From Bacillota bacterium (lineage in GTDB: Bacteria > Bacillota > Clostridia > Christensenellales > CAG-138): DNA of 17,439 nucleotides. How positions within the stretch are numbered: the first letter of the stretch is position 1; every line of letters starts with the position of its first letter. Location of the stretch: the NCBI GenBank assembly GCA_023396535.1, contig JAEWWD010000004.1, positions 1-17,439 on the forward strand. Direction: 5' to 3'. The notes under the pieces were generated by a model, which was not told the DNA's origin, ran no database searches, and was given only the letters and a program-made list of their open reading frames with translations. Positions 1 to 7,118 of the stretch are shown in pieces. Made by a program: the position numbers and the translations under genes.

Positions 1-12
1 CGTTTGTTCCAT
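1..12 (-). CDS. Start of a gene cut by the window edge, probably ispG (MEP pathway)
   Basis: Only ATG and three codons (Met-Glu-Gln-Thr) are inside the window. The start is supported by a GGAGGA ribosome site that overlaps the last rseP codons, with 9 bases between it and the ATG, so the two genes look translationally linked. The product cannot be read from four residues. In many Firmicutes the gene after dxr-rseP is ispG (gcpE), a 4Fe-4S enzyme that makes HMBPP in the same pathway as Dxr. The identity is therefore inferred from position only; proS is another common neighbour at this place. Confidence 0.5.
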
Positions 13-18
13 TTTCGG

Positions 19-1059
19 TTATCCTCCAAACATCGTGCGAATATCGTTGAACGTCAGTACGATGATAAGCGCGAACAATAGCACAATCCCTACGAAATGT
101 ACCATACCCTCTTTTTCCTGCGGGATGGGCTTGCCGCGCAGGCCCTCTACCGTCAGAAAGGCCAGACGTCCACCGTCCAGCGCCGGAAGCGGCAGAAGAT
201 TGATAATAGCAAGGTTGACGCTGATGAGCACTGCCAGCTGCAATACAGTCTCAAAGCTTGTACGTACTGCATAACCGATATAGTTAATGGTGCCAACTGG
301 TCCAACCACATCTCCCTGCTGCACGCCTTTCGTGAACAGGCCTCCAAGGAATGAAAACATCTCGCCCACGATGGAACCCACGAAGGGGAACGCCGCGCCT
401 ATGGCATCAAAAAACCCATAGGGCAGCCGTGCCGCCGTAAGATTTATGCCAACAATGTTGTAACCCGCTTCCGCATTGTATATATCGTGCAGCGGGATAT
501 CCAGCTTCTCTCCATCCCGAATAACAGTAACGACCGTGTCCGTACCCTTGACAGCGCGGATCTTATCCACGGCGTCTTCATAGTATTCAATGCGCGCCCC
601 ATCCACGGCGTACAGTATATCCCCCGGCTGCATACCGGCCACATCGGCGGGGCCGCCCTGTTCCGTGATAGAATAGACGGCAGGAACGATATTGCCATAC
701 GCCGTTAATGCCACCACCGCAAACAGAAAAGCGAACAACAGATTCATAACCGGGCCCGCCAAAATGACGAGGAAGCGCTTCCATGCTTTTTGCGAGCCGA
801 AGCTTCTCGGGTCTTTCGCTTCTTCATCTTCGCCGTAAAAGCGGCACATGCCGCCGATGGGGAACGCGCGGACGGCATAGAGAATGCCTTTTTTCTCCAC
901 CCCAAACAACTTGGGCCCCATTCCTATGGCAAATTCCTGAATTTTAAACCCCAGCAGTCTGCCAACGCCGTAATGGCCGAATTCATGCACCATGACAAAA
1001 AAGCTCAGCAACAGCAGCGCCGCTATGATGGATAATACCTGTGAAAACCAGCTTTCCAA
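19..1059 (-). CDS. rseP: RseP/RasP-type site-2 zinc metalloprotease
   Basis: Intramembrane M50 protease of 346 residues. Family members cut membrane-bound regulators such as anti-sigma factors, and signal-peptide remnants, within the bilayer. The first membrane helix carries the zinc motif HEFGH at residues 25-29 (catalytic Glu26). The third metal ligand is expected in the C-terminal NLLPLPALDGGRL motif at 287-299 (Asp295). A single PDZ domain lies at about 122-200, between membrane segments, with the typical GGPADVAGMQPGDIL start. The length fits the single-PDZ clostridial form and is shorter than proteobacterial RseP with two PDZ domains. The chosen ATG has an AAGGA ribosome site 9 bases upstream. 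It follows dxr by 55 bases and runs straight into the next gene. No anti-sigma factor is encoded here, so the substrate is unknown. Confidence 0.95.
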   Translation of the reverse strand: MESWFSQVLSIIAALLLLSFFVMVHEFGHYGVGRLLGFKIQEFAIGMGPKLFGVEKKGILYAVRAFPIGGMCRFYGEDEEAKDPRSFGSQKAWKRFLVILAGPVMNLLFAFLFAVVALTAYGNIVPAVYSITEQGGPADVAGMQPGDILYAVDGARIEYYEDAVDKIRAVKGTDTVVTVIRDGEKLDIPLHDIYNAEAGYNIVGINLTAARLPYGFFDAIGAAFPFVGSIVGEMFSFLGGLFTKGVQQGDVVGPVGTINYIGYAVRTSFETVLQLAVLISVNLAIINLLPLPALDGGRLAFLTVEGLRGKPIPQEKEGMVHFVGIVLLFALIIVLTFNDIRTMFGG

Positions 1060-1114
1060 TTTTCGTCTTTCCTTTCCTGCCCAAAGGCGGCCGCCTGGTT
1101 CAGCGCATTCTATG

Positions 1115-2263
1115 TTAATTTACCCTGAAAAGGGCGGCAACTTGCTTCCTCGTTTCCGTATCAATCTGCATCACGTCATTCAGGGAGCGGACAAAGGCGT
1201 TTGGCGCAAATTCCAGCGCATGCTCCACCGCGCGGCGAATATCCAGGAAGCCGATCCGATGCTCCAAAAACAGCTCGACCGCTATTTCATTGGCAGCATT
1301 GTATACGACTGGCAGCACATCGCCGCCGGCAAGCGCTGCGCGGGCAAGACGTATGGCAGGATGATCGTCCGCGCTGAAAAACGTCAGACCGCCTATTTTC
1401 GCAAGCGAAAGCCGCTCAATCTGCCTGTCTAAACGTTCCGGATAGCTGAGCGCGTACTGTATCGCCAGCCGCATATCCGGCGCAGACATCTGCGCGATCA
1501 CCGATCCATCTACATATTCTACCATAGAGTGTACGATAGATTGTGGATGAATCAGTACAGAAATATGAGTATTTGGAAAACCAAACAGAAAACTGGCCTC
1601 AATAACCTCAAGTCCCTTGTTAAACAGCGTTGCGGAGTCCACCGTAATTTTGCGTCCCATGTGCCAGACGGGGTGGTTAAGCGCCTGTTCCGGCGTTACA
1701 CGCGCGAGCTGCTCTTCCGTGTATTCCCTAAACGGGCCTCCTGATGCCGTCAAAATCAGCGAGGCCACCTCGCTTTGCGTCCCATTCTGGAGACACTGAA
1801 AGAGAGCCGAATGCTCGCTGTCCACCGGCACGATACGCCCGCCATAGGTTTGAAGCGCTTCCTGTACCAAAGGATTCCCGCACACGATGCTCTCCTTGTT
1901 CGCGAGCGCGACAGTCTTCCCCGCCCGCAGTGCGCACAAGAGCGCGGGCAATCCCTCAATGCCGCCGATGCAGATCAGCACGATATCCGCCTCAGGCAGC
2001 GCGGCAAGCGCGCAATTCGCATCTTTTCCCGCTTCAAGCCTGACGCCGGGCGGCAACAGATTGCGCAGTTCCTGCGCAGCGGCGGTATCCGCCAATCCAA
2101 CATAACGCGCGCGGGTTGCGGCGGCCTGTTCACAAAGCAGCCTTGCGCTTCTGTTGGCGCTCAGCGCCAGCGTTTCAAACCGATCCGGATGCGCGGCTAT
2201 TACGGAGAGCGCCTGTGTGCCGATAGAGCCCGTGCTGCCCAGCACGACGATATTTTTCCTCAT
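1115..2263 (-). CDS. dxr: 1-deoxy-D-xylulose 5-phosphate reductoisomerase
   Basis: Second enzyme of the MEP isoprenoid pathway: it converts DXP to 2-C-methyl-D-erythritol 4-phosphate with NADPH and a divalent metal. The 382-residue length is normal. The N-terminal Rossmann motif GSTGSIG is at residues 9-15 and NKES at 122-125. The metal-binding PVDSEHSALFQ stretch holds Asp148 and Glu150, and NKGLE at 215-219 supplies the third acidic ligand, Glu219. TASGGPF at 172-178 and NHPVWHMG at 196-203 are family hallmarks. The ATG has an AAGGA site 8 bases upstream and lies 48 bases after cdsA. The pathway output feeds the prenyl transferase UppS encoded two genes upstream, which explains the grouping. 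Nothing looks damaged. Confidence 0.97.
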   Translation of the reverse strand: MRKNIVVLGSTGSIGTQALSVIAAHPDRFETLALSANRSARLLCEQAAATRARYVGLADTAAAQELRNLLPPGVRLEAGKDANCALAALPEADIVLICIGGIEGLPALLCALRAGKTVALANKESIVCGNPLVQEALQTYGGRIVPVDSEHSALFQCLQNGTQSEVASLILTASGGPFREYTEEQLARVTPEQALNHPVWHMGRKITVDSATLFNKGLEVIEASFLFGFPNTHISVLIHPQSIVHSMVEYVDGSVIAQMSAPDMRLAIQYALSYPERLDRQIERLSLAKIGGLTFFSADDHPAIRLARAALAGGDVLPVVYNAANEIAVELFLEHRIGFLDIRRAVEHALEFAPNAFVRSLNDVMQIDTETRKQVAALFRVN

Positions 2264-2311
2264 GCATCATATCCTTACTATCGTTTTCAAATGGTGGCGG
2301 GTATGCCTTGC

Positions 2312-3121
2312 TTATGAAAGCGCATTGAGCAAGAAAAAGCAAAGATATACCGCCGGCGCGCAAAGCAGGACACTGTCTATGCGATCCAGTATGCCGCCAT
2401 GGCCCGGGAATATGCTTCCAAAATCCTTGATATTCGCCCACCGTTTAATCGTGGAAGCAAACAGGTCGCCAACCTGGCCGAGTATGCCGCAGGCCGCGCC
2501 CAGCAGAAGCAGCGCGGCAAGCGGAACCTGCATACCCCACAGTCCCTGCGCAAGATATACGAGCGCCCCGCCCAAAATACTGCCCAAAAAGGAGGCGACG
2601 CTTCCCTCCACCGTCTTTTTGGGGCTGATATCCGGGCAGAGTTTATGCCGTCCGAAAAAAGTGCCGATAAAATACGCCAGCGTATCCCCCATCAACGGGC
2701 AGGCAAATGCCGAAAGAAACGCGACGGCGCCCTGCGCTTCCCCGAATTTCACGCTGGGCAGCAGCAGCACCGCGAAAAAGGGCAGCGGATATAAAAATAT
2801 GCTTAAGCCCGCAAACGCATCCTGCGTGGTACGCCGGGGGTTGATTACGCGCTCCGTAATAACGATGAGCACGCATAACATCCACAGGAACATCCAATGA
2901 ACCTGCGGAAGCAAATACAACAGCGCCGCATATGCGGCGGCGAACAGATATGCCGGCGCCATAAACGGGCGATAGCCCTTCTGCCCAAACAAATGCTGCA
3001 TCTCATGCACCGCCCAGACAGCCGCCCATGTGAAGGCGATAGCCTGTACGGTGCGACCAAGATACAGCATGGAAAGAAACAATGCCGCGAGCACTACCCC
3101 AATGACGATGCGCTTCCCCAT
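2312..3121 (-). CDS. cdsA: Phosphatidate cytidylyltransferase (CDP-diglyceride synthase)
   Basis: Membrane enzyme that makes CDP-diacylglycerol from phosphatidate and CTP, the branch point of phospholipid synthesis. The 269-residue protein is almost entirely hydrophobic, with about eight predicted membrane helices. The C-terminal CDS signature spans residues 223-249: it starts STIKR, has KD in the middle, and ends PGHGGILDRID. A second conserved patch, GDTLAYFIG followed by SPKKTVEG, is upstream of it. The ATG is preceded by GAGGAGG with 8 bases of spacing; the ATG embedded directly behind the GGAGG is out of frame and too close. It begins 18 bases after uppS ends, so co-translation as part of the uppS-cdsA-dxr-rseP operon is likely. 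Confidence 0.96.
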   Translation of the reverse strand: MGKRIVIGVVLAALFLSMLYLGRTVQAIAFTWAAVWAVHEMQHLFGQKGYRPFMAPAYLFAAAYAALLYLLPQVHWMFLWMLCVLIVITERVINPRRTTQDAFAGLSIFLYPLPFFAVLLLPSVKFGEAQGAVAFLSAFACPLMGDTLAYFIGTFFGRHKLCPDISPKKTVEGSVASFLGSILGGALVYLAQGLWGMQVPLAALLLLGAACGILGQVGDLFASTIKRWANIKDFGSIFPGHGGILDRIDSVLLCAPAVYLCFFLLNALS

Positions 3122-3139
3122 CCAGCCATCCTCCTCGTT

Positions 3140-3883
3140 TTACAGTCCGCCGTAGCGGCGGGAGCGCTTCATGTAGTCACGCAGCGTTTCGATATAGCGT
3201 TCGTCCGAATAGGCTGGCCAATATTCCTCCGGAAAGGCCAGTTCCGCATACGCAGCCTGATACAGCAGGAAATTGGATATACGCTGCTCGCCGCTCGTAC
3301 GAATGACAAGATCCACGGGCGGAAGTCCCGCGGTATCGAGCCTGCTCTCAAAAAGAGCCGCATCCACGTCCGCCGCGCGTAATCTTTTCGCTTCCACATC
3401 CGTCACGATGGATCGCATAGCGCGCAGCAGCTCGTCCTTGCCGCCGTAGTTGATGGCGATATTGAGCCGCAGCCCATCATTGTTCGCCGTTTTTCTGGTA
3501 GCGTTTTCGATGGCCTCAAGCACCTCTTTTGAAAAGGGAGCCTTATCGCCCAATATGCGGATTCGTACCGCGTTTTGGTGCAGTTCTTCGATTTCTTTGG
3601 TGAAATATTCAATCAGAAGGCTGAACAACGTATTGACTTCGTCCTTAGGCCTTTTCCAGTTTTCGGTTGAAAAGGCGAACAGGGACAGCGCCTGTATGGA
3701 AAGATCGGAAGTCGTCCGAATTATGCCCCTGAGCCGCTCCATGCCGGCGCGGTGTCCCAGCGCGCGCGGCAGCCTACGCTGCTGCGCCCACCTGCCGTTT
3801 CCGTCCATAATGATGGCGACATGCGCGGGCAATTGCCCTGTCAAGCCCATCTCTTTGAGTTGTTCCGGTGTGAACTTGCCCAT
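3140..3883 (-). CDS. uppS: Isoprenyl (undecaprenyl diphosphate) synthase, cis-prenyltransferase
   Basis: Condenses isopentenyl units onto farnesyl diphosphate to give the C55 lipid carrier for peptidoglycan precursors. From the chosen start it has 247 residues, matching the family. DGNGRWA begins at Asp27, the counterpart of the catalytic Asp26 of the E. coli enzyme. STENWKRP follows in the middle, and the substrate-binding RTSGEQR lies at 195-201 with Glu214 further on. An upstream in-frame ATG at 3931 would add 16 residues, but it has no ribosome site and lies within the stem of a terminator-like hairpin. The ATG at 3883 has GAAAGGA six bases upstream and yields the usual MGKF-type N-terminus. 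The product depends on Dxr, encoded downstream, for its isoprenoid substrates. Confidence 0.97.
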   Translation of the reverse strand: MGKFTPEQLKEMGLTGQLPAHVAIIMDGNGRWAQQRRLPRALGHRAGMERLRGIIRTTSDLSIQALSLFAFSTENWKRPKDEVNTLFSLLIEYFTKEIEELHQNAVRIRILGDKAPFSKEVLEAIENATRKTANNDGLRLNIAINYGGKDELLRAMRSIVTDVEAKRLRAADVDAALFESRLDTAGLPPVDLVIRTSGEQRISNFLLYQAAYAELAFPEEYWPAYSDERYIETLRDYMKRSRRYGGL

Positions 3884-3889
3884 GTATTG

Positions 3890-3896
3890 TCCTTTC
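3890..3896 (-). promoter_or_regulatory. Ribosome binding site fixing the uppS start
   Basis: GAAAGGA lies six bases before the ATG at 3883. The longer alternative start at 3931 has nothing comparable, so this site decides the uppS N-terminus. Confidence 0.8.
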
Positions 3897-3931
3897 AAGA
3901 ACAAAATGCAAAGCGGCGCTGCGCTTTGCAT
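3895..3931 (-). terminator. Terminator-like hairpin or attenuator before uppS
   Basis: On the minus-strand RNA, ATGCAAAGCG pairs perfectly with CGCTTTGCAT (10 bp, 3922-3931 with 3906-3915) around a six-base loop. The stem is followed by TTTTGTTCTTG. This is a good intrinsic-terminator shape with an interrupted U-tract. It sits between the small gene ending at 3945 and the uppS ribosome site, so partial termination could lower uppS-cdsA-dxr-rseP expression relative to frr. No separate promoter is obvious between it and uppS. Confidence 0.6.
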
Positions 3932-3944
3932 ATGTCGATTGCGT

Positions 3945-4151
3945 TCATTCGGCGACTTGCGTACAAAACACGGCGTATGTCAGGCATATGCGCGGCTGTC
4001 CGTCCGCATTGGAGGGCATGGCCTGCTGCCTGACGACGCGGCGCTCGTTGCCCTTCAGCCCTTTGCGGCTTCTGACCTCCCCGGTCGTCACCTCGTACCC
4101 CGCCTGCTCAAGTATCATGACCGCGTGGGAGAGCTCAAAGCCCAGCACCAC
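3945..4151 (-). CDS. Small unnamed protein encoded between frr and uppS, PASTA-like pattern
   Basis: I cannot name this gene. It encodes about 68 residues with no signal peptide or membrane helix. The first part (GFELSHAVMILEQAGYEVT) has the spacing of a PASTA-like repeat: small residue, AxxxL helix, then G-Y/F-x-V strand. The second half contains the basic stretch RSRKGLKGNERRVVRQQ and a hydrophobic strand, LTYAVF. The preferred start is GTG at 4151, because GAGG within the last frr codons lies 7 bases upstream of it. A TTG at 4157 would instead overlap the frr stop. The overlap with frr, the intact frame and the lack of any other feature argue that it is real. My recollection is that comparable short VVRQ-containing proteins occur at this site in other Clostridia, but I cannot check that here. 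Confidence 0.65.
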   Translation of the reverse strand: MVLGFELSHAVMILEQAGYEVTTGEVRSRKGLKGNERRVVRQQAMPSNADGQPRICLTYAVFCTQVAE

Positions 4152-4153
4152 GA

Positions 4154-4708
4154 TCAAACCTCAAGAATCTCCTTTTCCTTATCCGATATGATGCGGTCGA
4201 TATCCTTGATGATATCATCCGTCAGCTTTTGCGTCTTATCCTCAAGCTGCTTTTGATCATCCTCGGTAATCTCGCTGTCCTTGCGCAGCTTTTTTACCTG
4301 CTCGTTCGAATCGCGGCGAATGGAACGCACGGCTACTTTGGCTTCTTCGCCCTTCTTGCGCACGACCTTGACGAGTTCCTTGCGGCGCTCTTCCGTCAGT
4401 TCCGGAAATACAAGACGAATCAGCTTGCCGTCGTTGCTGGGATTGATTCCGATATCGGATTTCTGTATAGCCTTTTCAACGGCGCCAATCGCCTTCTGAT
4501 CCCACACCGATATGGTCAGCAGGCGTGGTTCAGGCGAAGCGATGTTGCCCAACTGGTTGATCGGGGTAGGCGTTCCATAATAGTCCACCAGTATGCGGTC
4601 AAGCACCTGCGCGTTGGCGCGGCCGGCCCTGAGACTGCTCAATTCCTGTTTGAGTACGGAGATTGTCTTACCCATACGCTCTTTTGCGTGATCGACTACA
4701 TCGGCCAT
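4154..4708 (-). CDS. frr: Ribosome recycling factor
   Basis: RRF splits post-termination ribosomes together with EF-G. From the chosen start the protein has 184 residues, close to the 185 of the E. coli protein. It shows the family pattern: an N-terminal helix, the conserved SSLRAGRANAQVLDRI stretch, the beta-domain segment YYGTPTPINQLG, then PELTEERRKELVK leading into a long charged coiled-coil helix. An in-frame ATG further upstream (4741) would add 11 residues without homology to RRF. The ATG at 4708 has AAGGAGG seven bases upstream and gives the usual MADVV-type N-terminus. It follows pyrH by 96 bases, a gap that contains a promoter-like site. Its stop region overlaps the start signals of the next small gene. 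Confidence 0.97.
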   Translation of the reverse strand: MADVVDHAKERMGKTISVLKQELSSLRAGRANAQVLDRILVDYYGTPTPINQLGNIASPEPRLLTISVWDQKAIGAVEKAIQKSDIGINPSNDGKLIRLVFPELTEERRKELVKVVRKKGEEAKVAVRSIRRDSNEQVKKLRKDSEITEDDQKQLEDKTQKLTDDIIKDIDRIISDKEKEILEV

Positions 4709-4715
4709 GCGAATA

Positions 4716-4722
4716 CCTCCTT
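4716..4722 (-). promoter_or_regulatory. Ribosome binding site fixing the frr start
   Basis: AAGGAGG seven bases before the ATG at 4708 selects this start over the in-frame ATG at 4741. Confidence 0.8.
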
Positions 4723-4768
4723 CGTATCCATATGCGCACACCTGTTGCGTTTATTTTGCTCCGCTCCT

Positions 4769-4797
4769 ATTTTACTGGAAAACAGGCGCACAGACAA
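4769..4797 (-). promoter_or_regulatory. Candidate sigma-A promoter before frr
   Basis: TTGTCT (4792-4797) and TAAAAT (4769-4774) are separated by exactly 17 bases. They match the consensus at 4 of 6 and 5 of 6 positions. The site lies just after the pyrH stop and about 60 bases before frr, so it could give frr and downstream genes their own transcript. It is called on sequence match only. Confidence 0.45.
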
Positions 4798-4804
4798 GCT
4801 CTAT

Positions 4805-5503
4805 TTACTCCCCGGAAATGAGCGTGCCAATCCGCTCGCCTTTTACCGCGCGCAGGATACTATTTTCTTCCTTCAGGCCAAACGCCAGTATGGGAATGTT
4901 CTGTTCACGGCAAAGCGTGATAGCCGTTAAGTCGGTAGCGCGAAGATCCTTTTCGATGACTTCGCGATAGGTCAGCGTCTCGTACCGCACGGCGGATGCG
5001 TCAAGCTTCGGGTCCGCCGAATAAATGGCGTCCACGTTTTTTGCGAGCAGCAGTACATCCGCGCCTATCTCAGCGGCGCGCAAAGCCGCCGCGGTATCGG
5101 TGCTGAAATACGGGTGTCCGCTGCCGCAGGCGAACAGCAGTATATGGCCTTTTTCCAGCAGCGCGTGCGCTGAGCGGGCTGTGAACGTATCGCAAAAGCG
5201 CGGCATCTCCACAGCGGAAAGTACTGTGCAGGAAGCATTCATGCGCAGCAGCGCGTCCTGCATGGCAAGCGCGTTGATGGCAGTGGCCAGCATGCCCATG
5301 TTGTCCGCGCGGCAGCGGTCCATTTCGCCGGAGCTGCGGCCCCGCCATATATTCCCGCCGCCCACCATAACGCCAATCCCCACGCCAAGCCGCGCGGCCT
5401 GCGCAAGCTGTGCCGCCGTCTTTTCGATAACGTCAAAACTGAGCGTTTCACCCGGCGCGCTGAGCGCCTCACCGCTGAGCTTGAGCAATACGCGGTTATA
5501 CAT
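4805..5503 (-). CDS. pyrH: UMP kinase with a substituted nucleotide-binding loop
   Basis: Bacterial hexameric UMP kinase of the amino-acid-kinase fold: it phosphorylates UMP to UDP with ATP in pyrimidine metabolism. The 232-residue length is normal. Family landmarks are KLSGEAL at residues 8-14, the glycine-rich GGGN at 48-51, DNMGMLAT at 67-74 and the acidic motif SADP at 162-165. The loop that normally reads GTGNP is GSGHP here (127-131), so both the conserved Thr and Asn are replaced, by Ser128 and His130. The later LKVMD-type segment also deviates (LRATD at 187-191, Asp retained). The frame is intact and the ribosome site excellent (AAGGAGG), so this looks like a functional but divergent enzyme rather than decay. 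It is separated from tsf by a strong terminator and no convincing promoter is visible, so it may depend on read-through. Confidence 0.95.
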   Translation of the reverse strand: MYNRVLLKLSGEALSAPGETLSFDVIEKTAAQLAQAARLGVGIGVMVGGGNIWRGRSSGEMDRCRADNMGMLATAINALAMQDALLRMNASCTVLSAVEMPRFCDTFTARSAHALLEKGHILLFACGSGHPYFSTDTAAALRAAEIGADVLLLAKNVDAIYSADPKLDASAVRYETLTYREVIEKDLRATDLTAITLCREQNIPILAFGLKEENSILRAVKGERIGTLISGE

Positions 5504-5553
5504 ACGAAGCCTCCTTCTTGGCCGAAAAGACCGTATTGTATAAAATTACCTGC

Positions 5554-5590
5554 AAAAAAAGAAAAAGGAACACGTTGCGTGCTCCTTTTT
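5554..5590 (-). terminator. Intrinsic terminator after tsf
   Basis: On the minus strand a 13-bp stem (AAAAAGGAGCACG with CGTGTTCCTTTTT, one G-U pair, three-base loop CAA) is followed by C and seven T residues. It starts 7 bases after the tsf stop. This is the best intrinsic terminator in the window and marks the end of an rpsB-tsf transcript. Because the gene order continues with pyrH, some read-through or a weak promoter within the next 50 bases is expected. Confidence 0.88.
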
Positions 5591-5597
5591 CAATGCA

Positions 5598-6248
5598 TTA
5601 CTTGATTTGGCCCAAAACTTCCTCGGCGAAGTTATCCTGACGCTTCTGCAGGCCCTCGCCCATCTCGTAGCGCACGAAGCGGCGGATGCTGATCTTTTCA
5701 CCGATCTTGGCCGTAGTCGTGTTCAGCAACTGGCCGATTGTCTGATCCGGGTCCTTTACGAAGGGCTGCTCAAGCAGACAAACCTCTTTATAATATTTTT
5801 CGATACGGCCCTCGACCATCTTTTCGATGATAGCGTCCGGCTTGGGCTTAGGCTCGTTCTTGGCCTGGGCGCGCAGGATTTCTTTTTCCTTTTCGATCTC
5901 ATCCTGCTTCACTTCGTCCTTGGAGATATAGGTTGGCTTGGCGGCCGCAATCTGCATGGCCACGTCGTGGACGAATTGCTTGAAGTTATCGGTTTTTGCG
6001 ACGAAATCCGTCTCGCAGTTGACCTCAACCAATACGCCGATTTTGCCGCCCAGGTGGATGTAGCTGTCCACGATACCTTCGGCGGCAATACGCCCAGCCT
6101 TCTTGGCAGCGGCGGCAAGGCCCTTTTCGCGCAGGTAATCCTTTGCTTTTTCCATATCGCCGTTGCACTCGGTCAGGGCTTTTTTGCAATCCATCATGCC
6201 GACGCCGGTCATTTCGCGCAACTCCATTACATCTTTTGCGGTGAACAT
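5598..6248 (-). CDS. tsf: Elongation factor Ts
   Basis: Guanine-nucleotide exchange factor for EF-Tu. This is a 216-residue short form, smaller than the roughly 280-290 residues of E. coli or B. subtilis EF-Ts but similar to other short types. The N-terminal UBA-like domain carries MELREMTGVGMMDCKKAL, the EF-Tu-contacting helix region. The family signature EVNCETDFVAK, containing TDFV, is at about residues 75-85, and one core subdomain follows. The conserved RRFVRYEMGEG segment near the C-terminus is typical. The ATG has GGAGG eight bases upstream. It lies 73 bases after rpsB, with a small hairpin in the gap, and is followed by a strong terminator, so rpsB-tsf is probably the main transcript. 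Confidence 0.97.
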   Translation of the reverse strand: MFTAKDVMELREMTGVGMMDCKKALTECNGDMEKAKDYLREKGLAAAAKKAGRIAAEGIVDSYIHLGGKIGVLVEVNCETDFVAKTDNFKQFVHDVAMQIAAAKPTYISKDEVKQDEIEKEKEILRAQAKNEPKPKPDAIIEKMVEGRIEKYYKEVCLLEQPFVKDPDQTIGQLLNTTTAKIGEKISIRRFVRYEMGEGLQKRQDNFAEEVLGQIK

Positions 6249-6289
6249 TCTATATTCCTCCCATTGCTGTTATGATAAAACTGATACAA

Positions 6290-6313
6290 AGGGGAGCTTG
6301 TTGCGGCTCCCCT
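6290..6313 (-). other. Intercistronic hairpin between rpsB and tsf
   Basis: AGGGGAGC and GCTCCCCT form a perfect 8-bp stem around an eight-base loop, nine bases after the rpsB stop. It is followed by TTGTATCAGTTTT, a poor U-tract, so it is more likely a weak attenuator or mRNA-end stabiliser than a full terminator. It could account for unequal S2 and EF-Ts levels. Confidence 0.5.
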
Positions 6314-6321
6314 CAAGCTTG

Positions 6322-7041
6322 TTATTCTTCTTCGGAAGTTTCGCCGTCGCTCATCTGTTCGCCCTGATGGCCTTCGAGCACGGCGTCCGCAACCTTGGAA
6401 GCGATAAGCTTGACGGCGCGAATGGCGTCGTCATTGCCGGGAATGACATAATCCACCTCGTCGGGATCGCAGTTGGTATCCACGATGGCAACGATGGGGA
6501 TGCCGAGGGAACGCGCTTCCATGATGGCGATGTGCTCCTTGCGGGGATCGACCACGAACAGAGCGCCGGGGAGCTTTTTCATTTCCTTGATGCCGCCGAG
6601 GTTGCGTTCGAGCTTTTCCTTTTCAGCCAGCAGCTTGATGACTTCCTTTTTGGGAAGCAGCTCGAACTGGCCGTTGGCTTCCATCTGCTCGATCTTGCGC
6701 AGCTTGCCGATGCGGCTCTGGATGGTCTTGAAGTTGGTGAGCATGCCGCCCAGCCAACGCTGGTTGACAAAGAACATTTCACAGCGGCGGGCTTCCTGTT
6801 CAATGGATTCCTGCGCCTGCTTCTTGGTGCCTACAAACAGCACGCTCTCACCCCTGAGCGCGAGATCACGGACAAAATAGTAGGACTCTTCGATTTTTTT
6901 GACGGTCTTCTGCAAATCAATGATGTAGATGCCGTTGCGCTCGGTGAAGATGTATTCCTTCATCTTGGGGTTCCAACGGCGGGTCTGGTGGCCGAAATGC
7001 ACGCCGGCCTCCAACAGCTGTTTCATGGAAATGACGGACAT
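6322..7041 (-). CDS. rpsB: 30S ribosomal protein S2
   Basis: Component of the small ribosomal subunit. From the chosen start the protein has 239 residues. It opens with MSVISMKQLLEAGVHFGHQTRR, in which LLEAGVHFGHQ is the hallmark S2 N-terminus. NPKMKEYIF, the GTKKQAQE patch, NQRWLGG, and the DPRKEH and AIVDTNCDPD segments follow in the usual order. The C-terminus is short and acidic. A nearer ATG at 7050 is only one base behind GGAGG and so too close to use; ATG 7041 is 10 bases from it and gives the canonical N-terminus. It has its own strong promoter and a structured leader of about 97 bases, consistent with the autoregulation often seen for S2 operons. It is followed by tsf. Confidence 0.97.
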   Translation of the reverse strand: MSVISMKQLLEAGVHFGHQTRRWNPKMKEYIFTERNGIYIIDLQKTVKKIEESYYFVRDLALRGESVLFVGTKKQAQESIEQEARRCEMFFVNQRWLGGMLTNFKTIQSRIGKLRKIEQMEANGQFELLPKKEVIKLLAEKEKLERNLGGIKEMKKLPGALFVVDPRKEHIAIMEARSLGIPIVAIVDTNCDPDEVDYVIPGNDDAIRAVKLIASKVADAVLEGHQGEQMSDGETSEEE

Positions 7042-7051
7042 AGTAAACATA

Positions 7052-7057
7052 CCTCCT
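7052..7057 (-). promoter_or_regulatory. Ribosome binding site deciding the rpsB start
   Basis: AGGAGG is one base from the ATG at 7050 but ten bases from the ATG at 7041. The spacing and the S2 N-terminus both favour 7041. Confidence 0.7.
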
Positions 7058-7082
7058 CGTTTTTATCCTCCCCCCGCTTCAT

Positions 7083-7118
7083 ATCCGCCGGGAACCCAAA
7101 GGGCACGAACCGGCAAAT
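7083..7118 (-). promoter_or_regulatory. Structured rpsB leader (candidate autoregulatory RNA)
   Basis: In the presumed 5' leader, ATTTGCCGG (7110-7118) pairs with CCGGCGGAT (7083-7091) as a 9-bp stem with two G-U pairs. An inner CCC-TTT-GGG hairpin lies at 7095-7103. A smaller AAGGT/ACCTT stem lies 5' of it, near the transcript start. This resembles the layout of ribosomal-protein leaders that bind their own product. I cannot match it to a named S2 leader class by eye. Confidence 0.45.

Noticed and set aside
1085..1096. 12-base perfect palindrome AGGCGGCCGCCT between dxr and rseP
   Set aside because: It has no loop, no flanking operator-like copies, and G+C-rich palindromes of this size are expected by chance.
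3884..3931. Longer uppS start at 3931
   Set aside because: No ribosome site, and the extra 16 codons lie in a terminator-like hairpin; the 3883 start matches the family.
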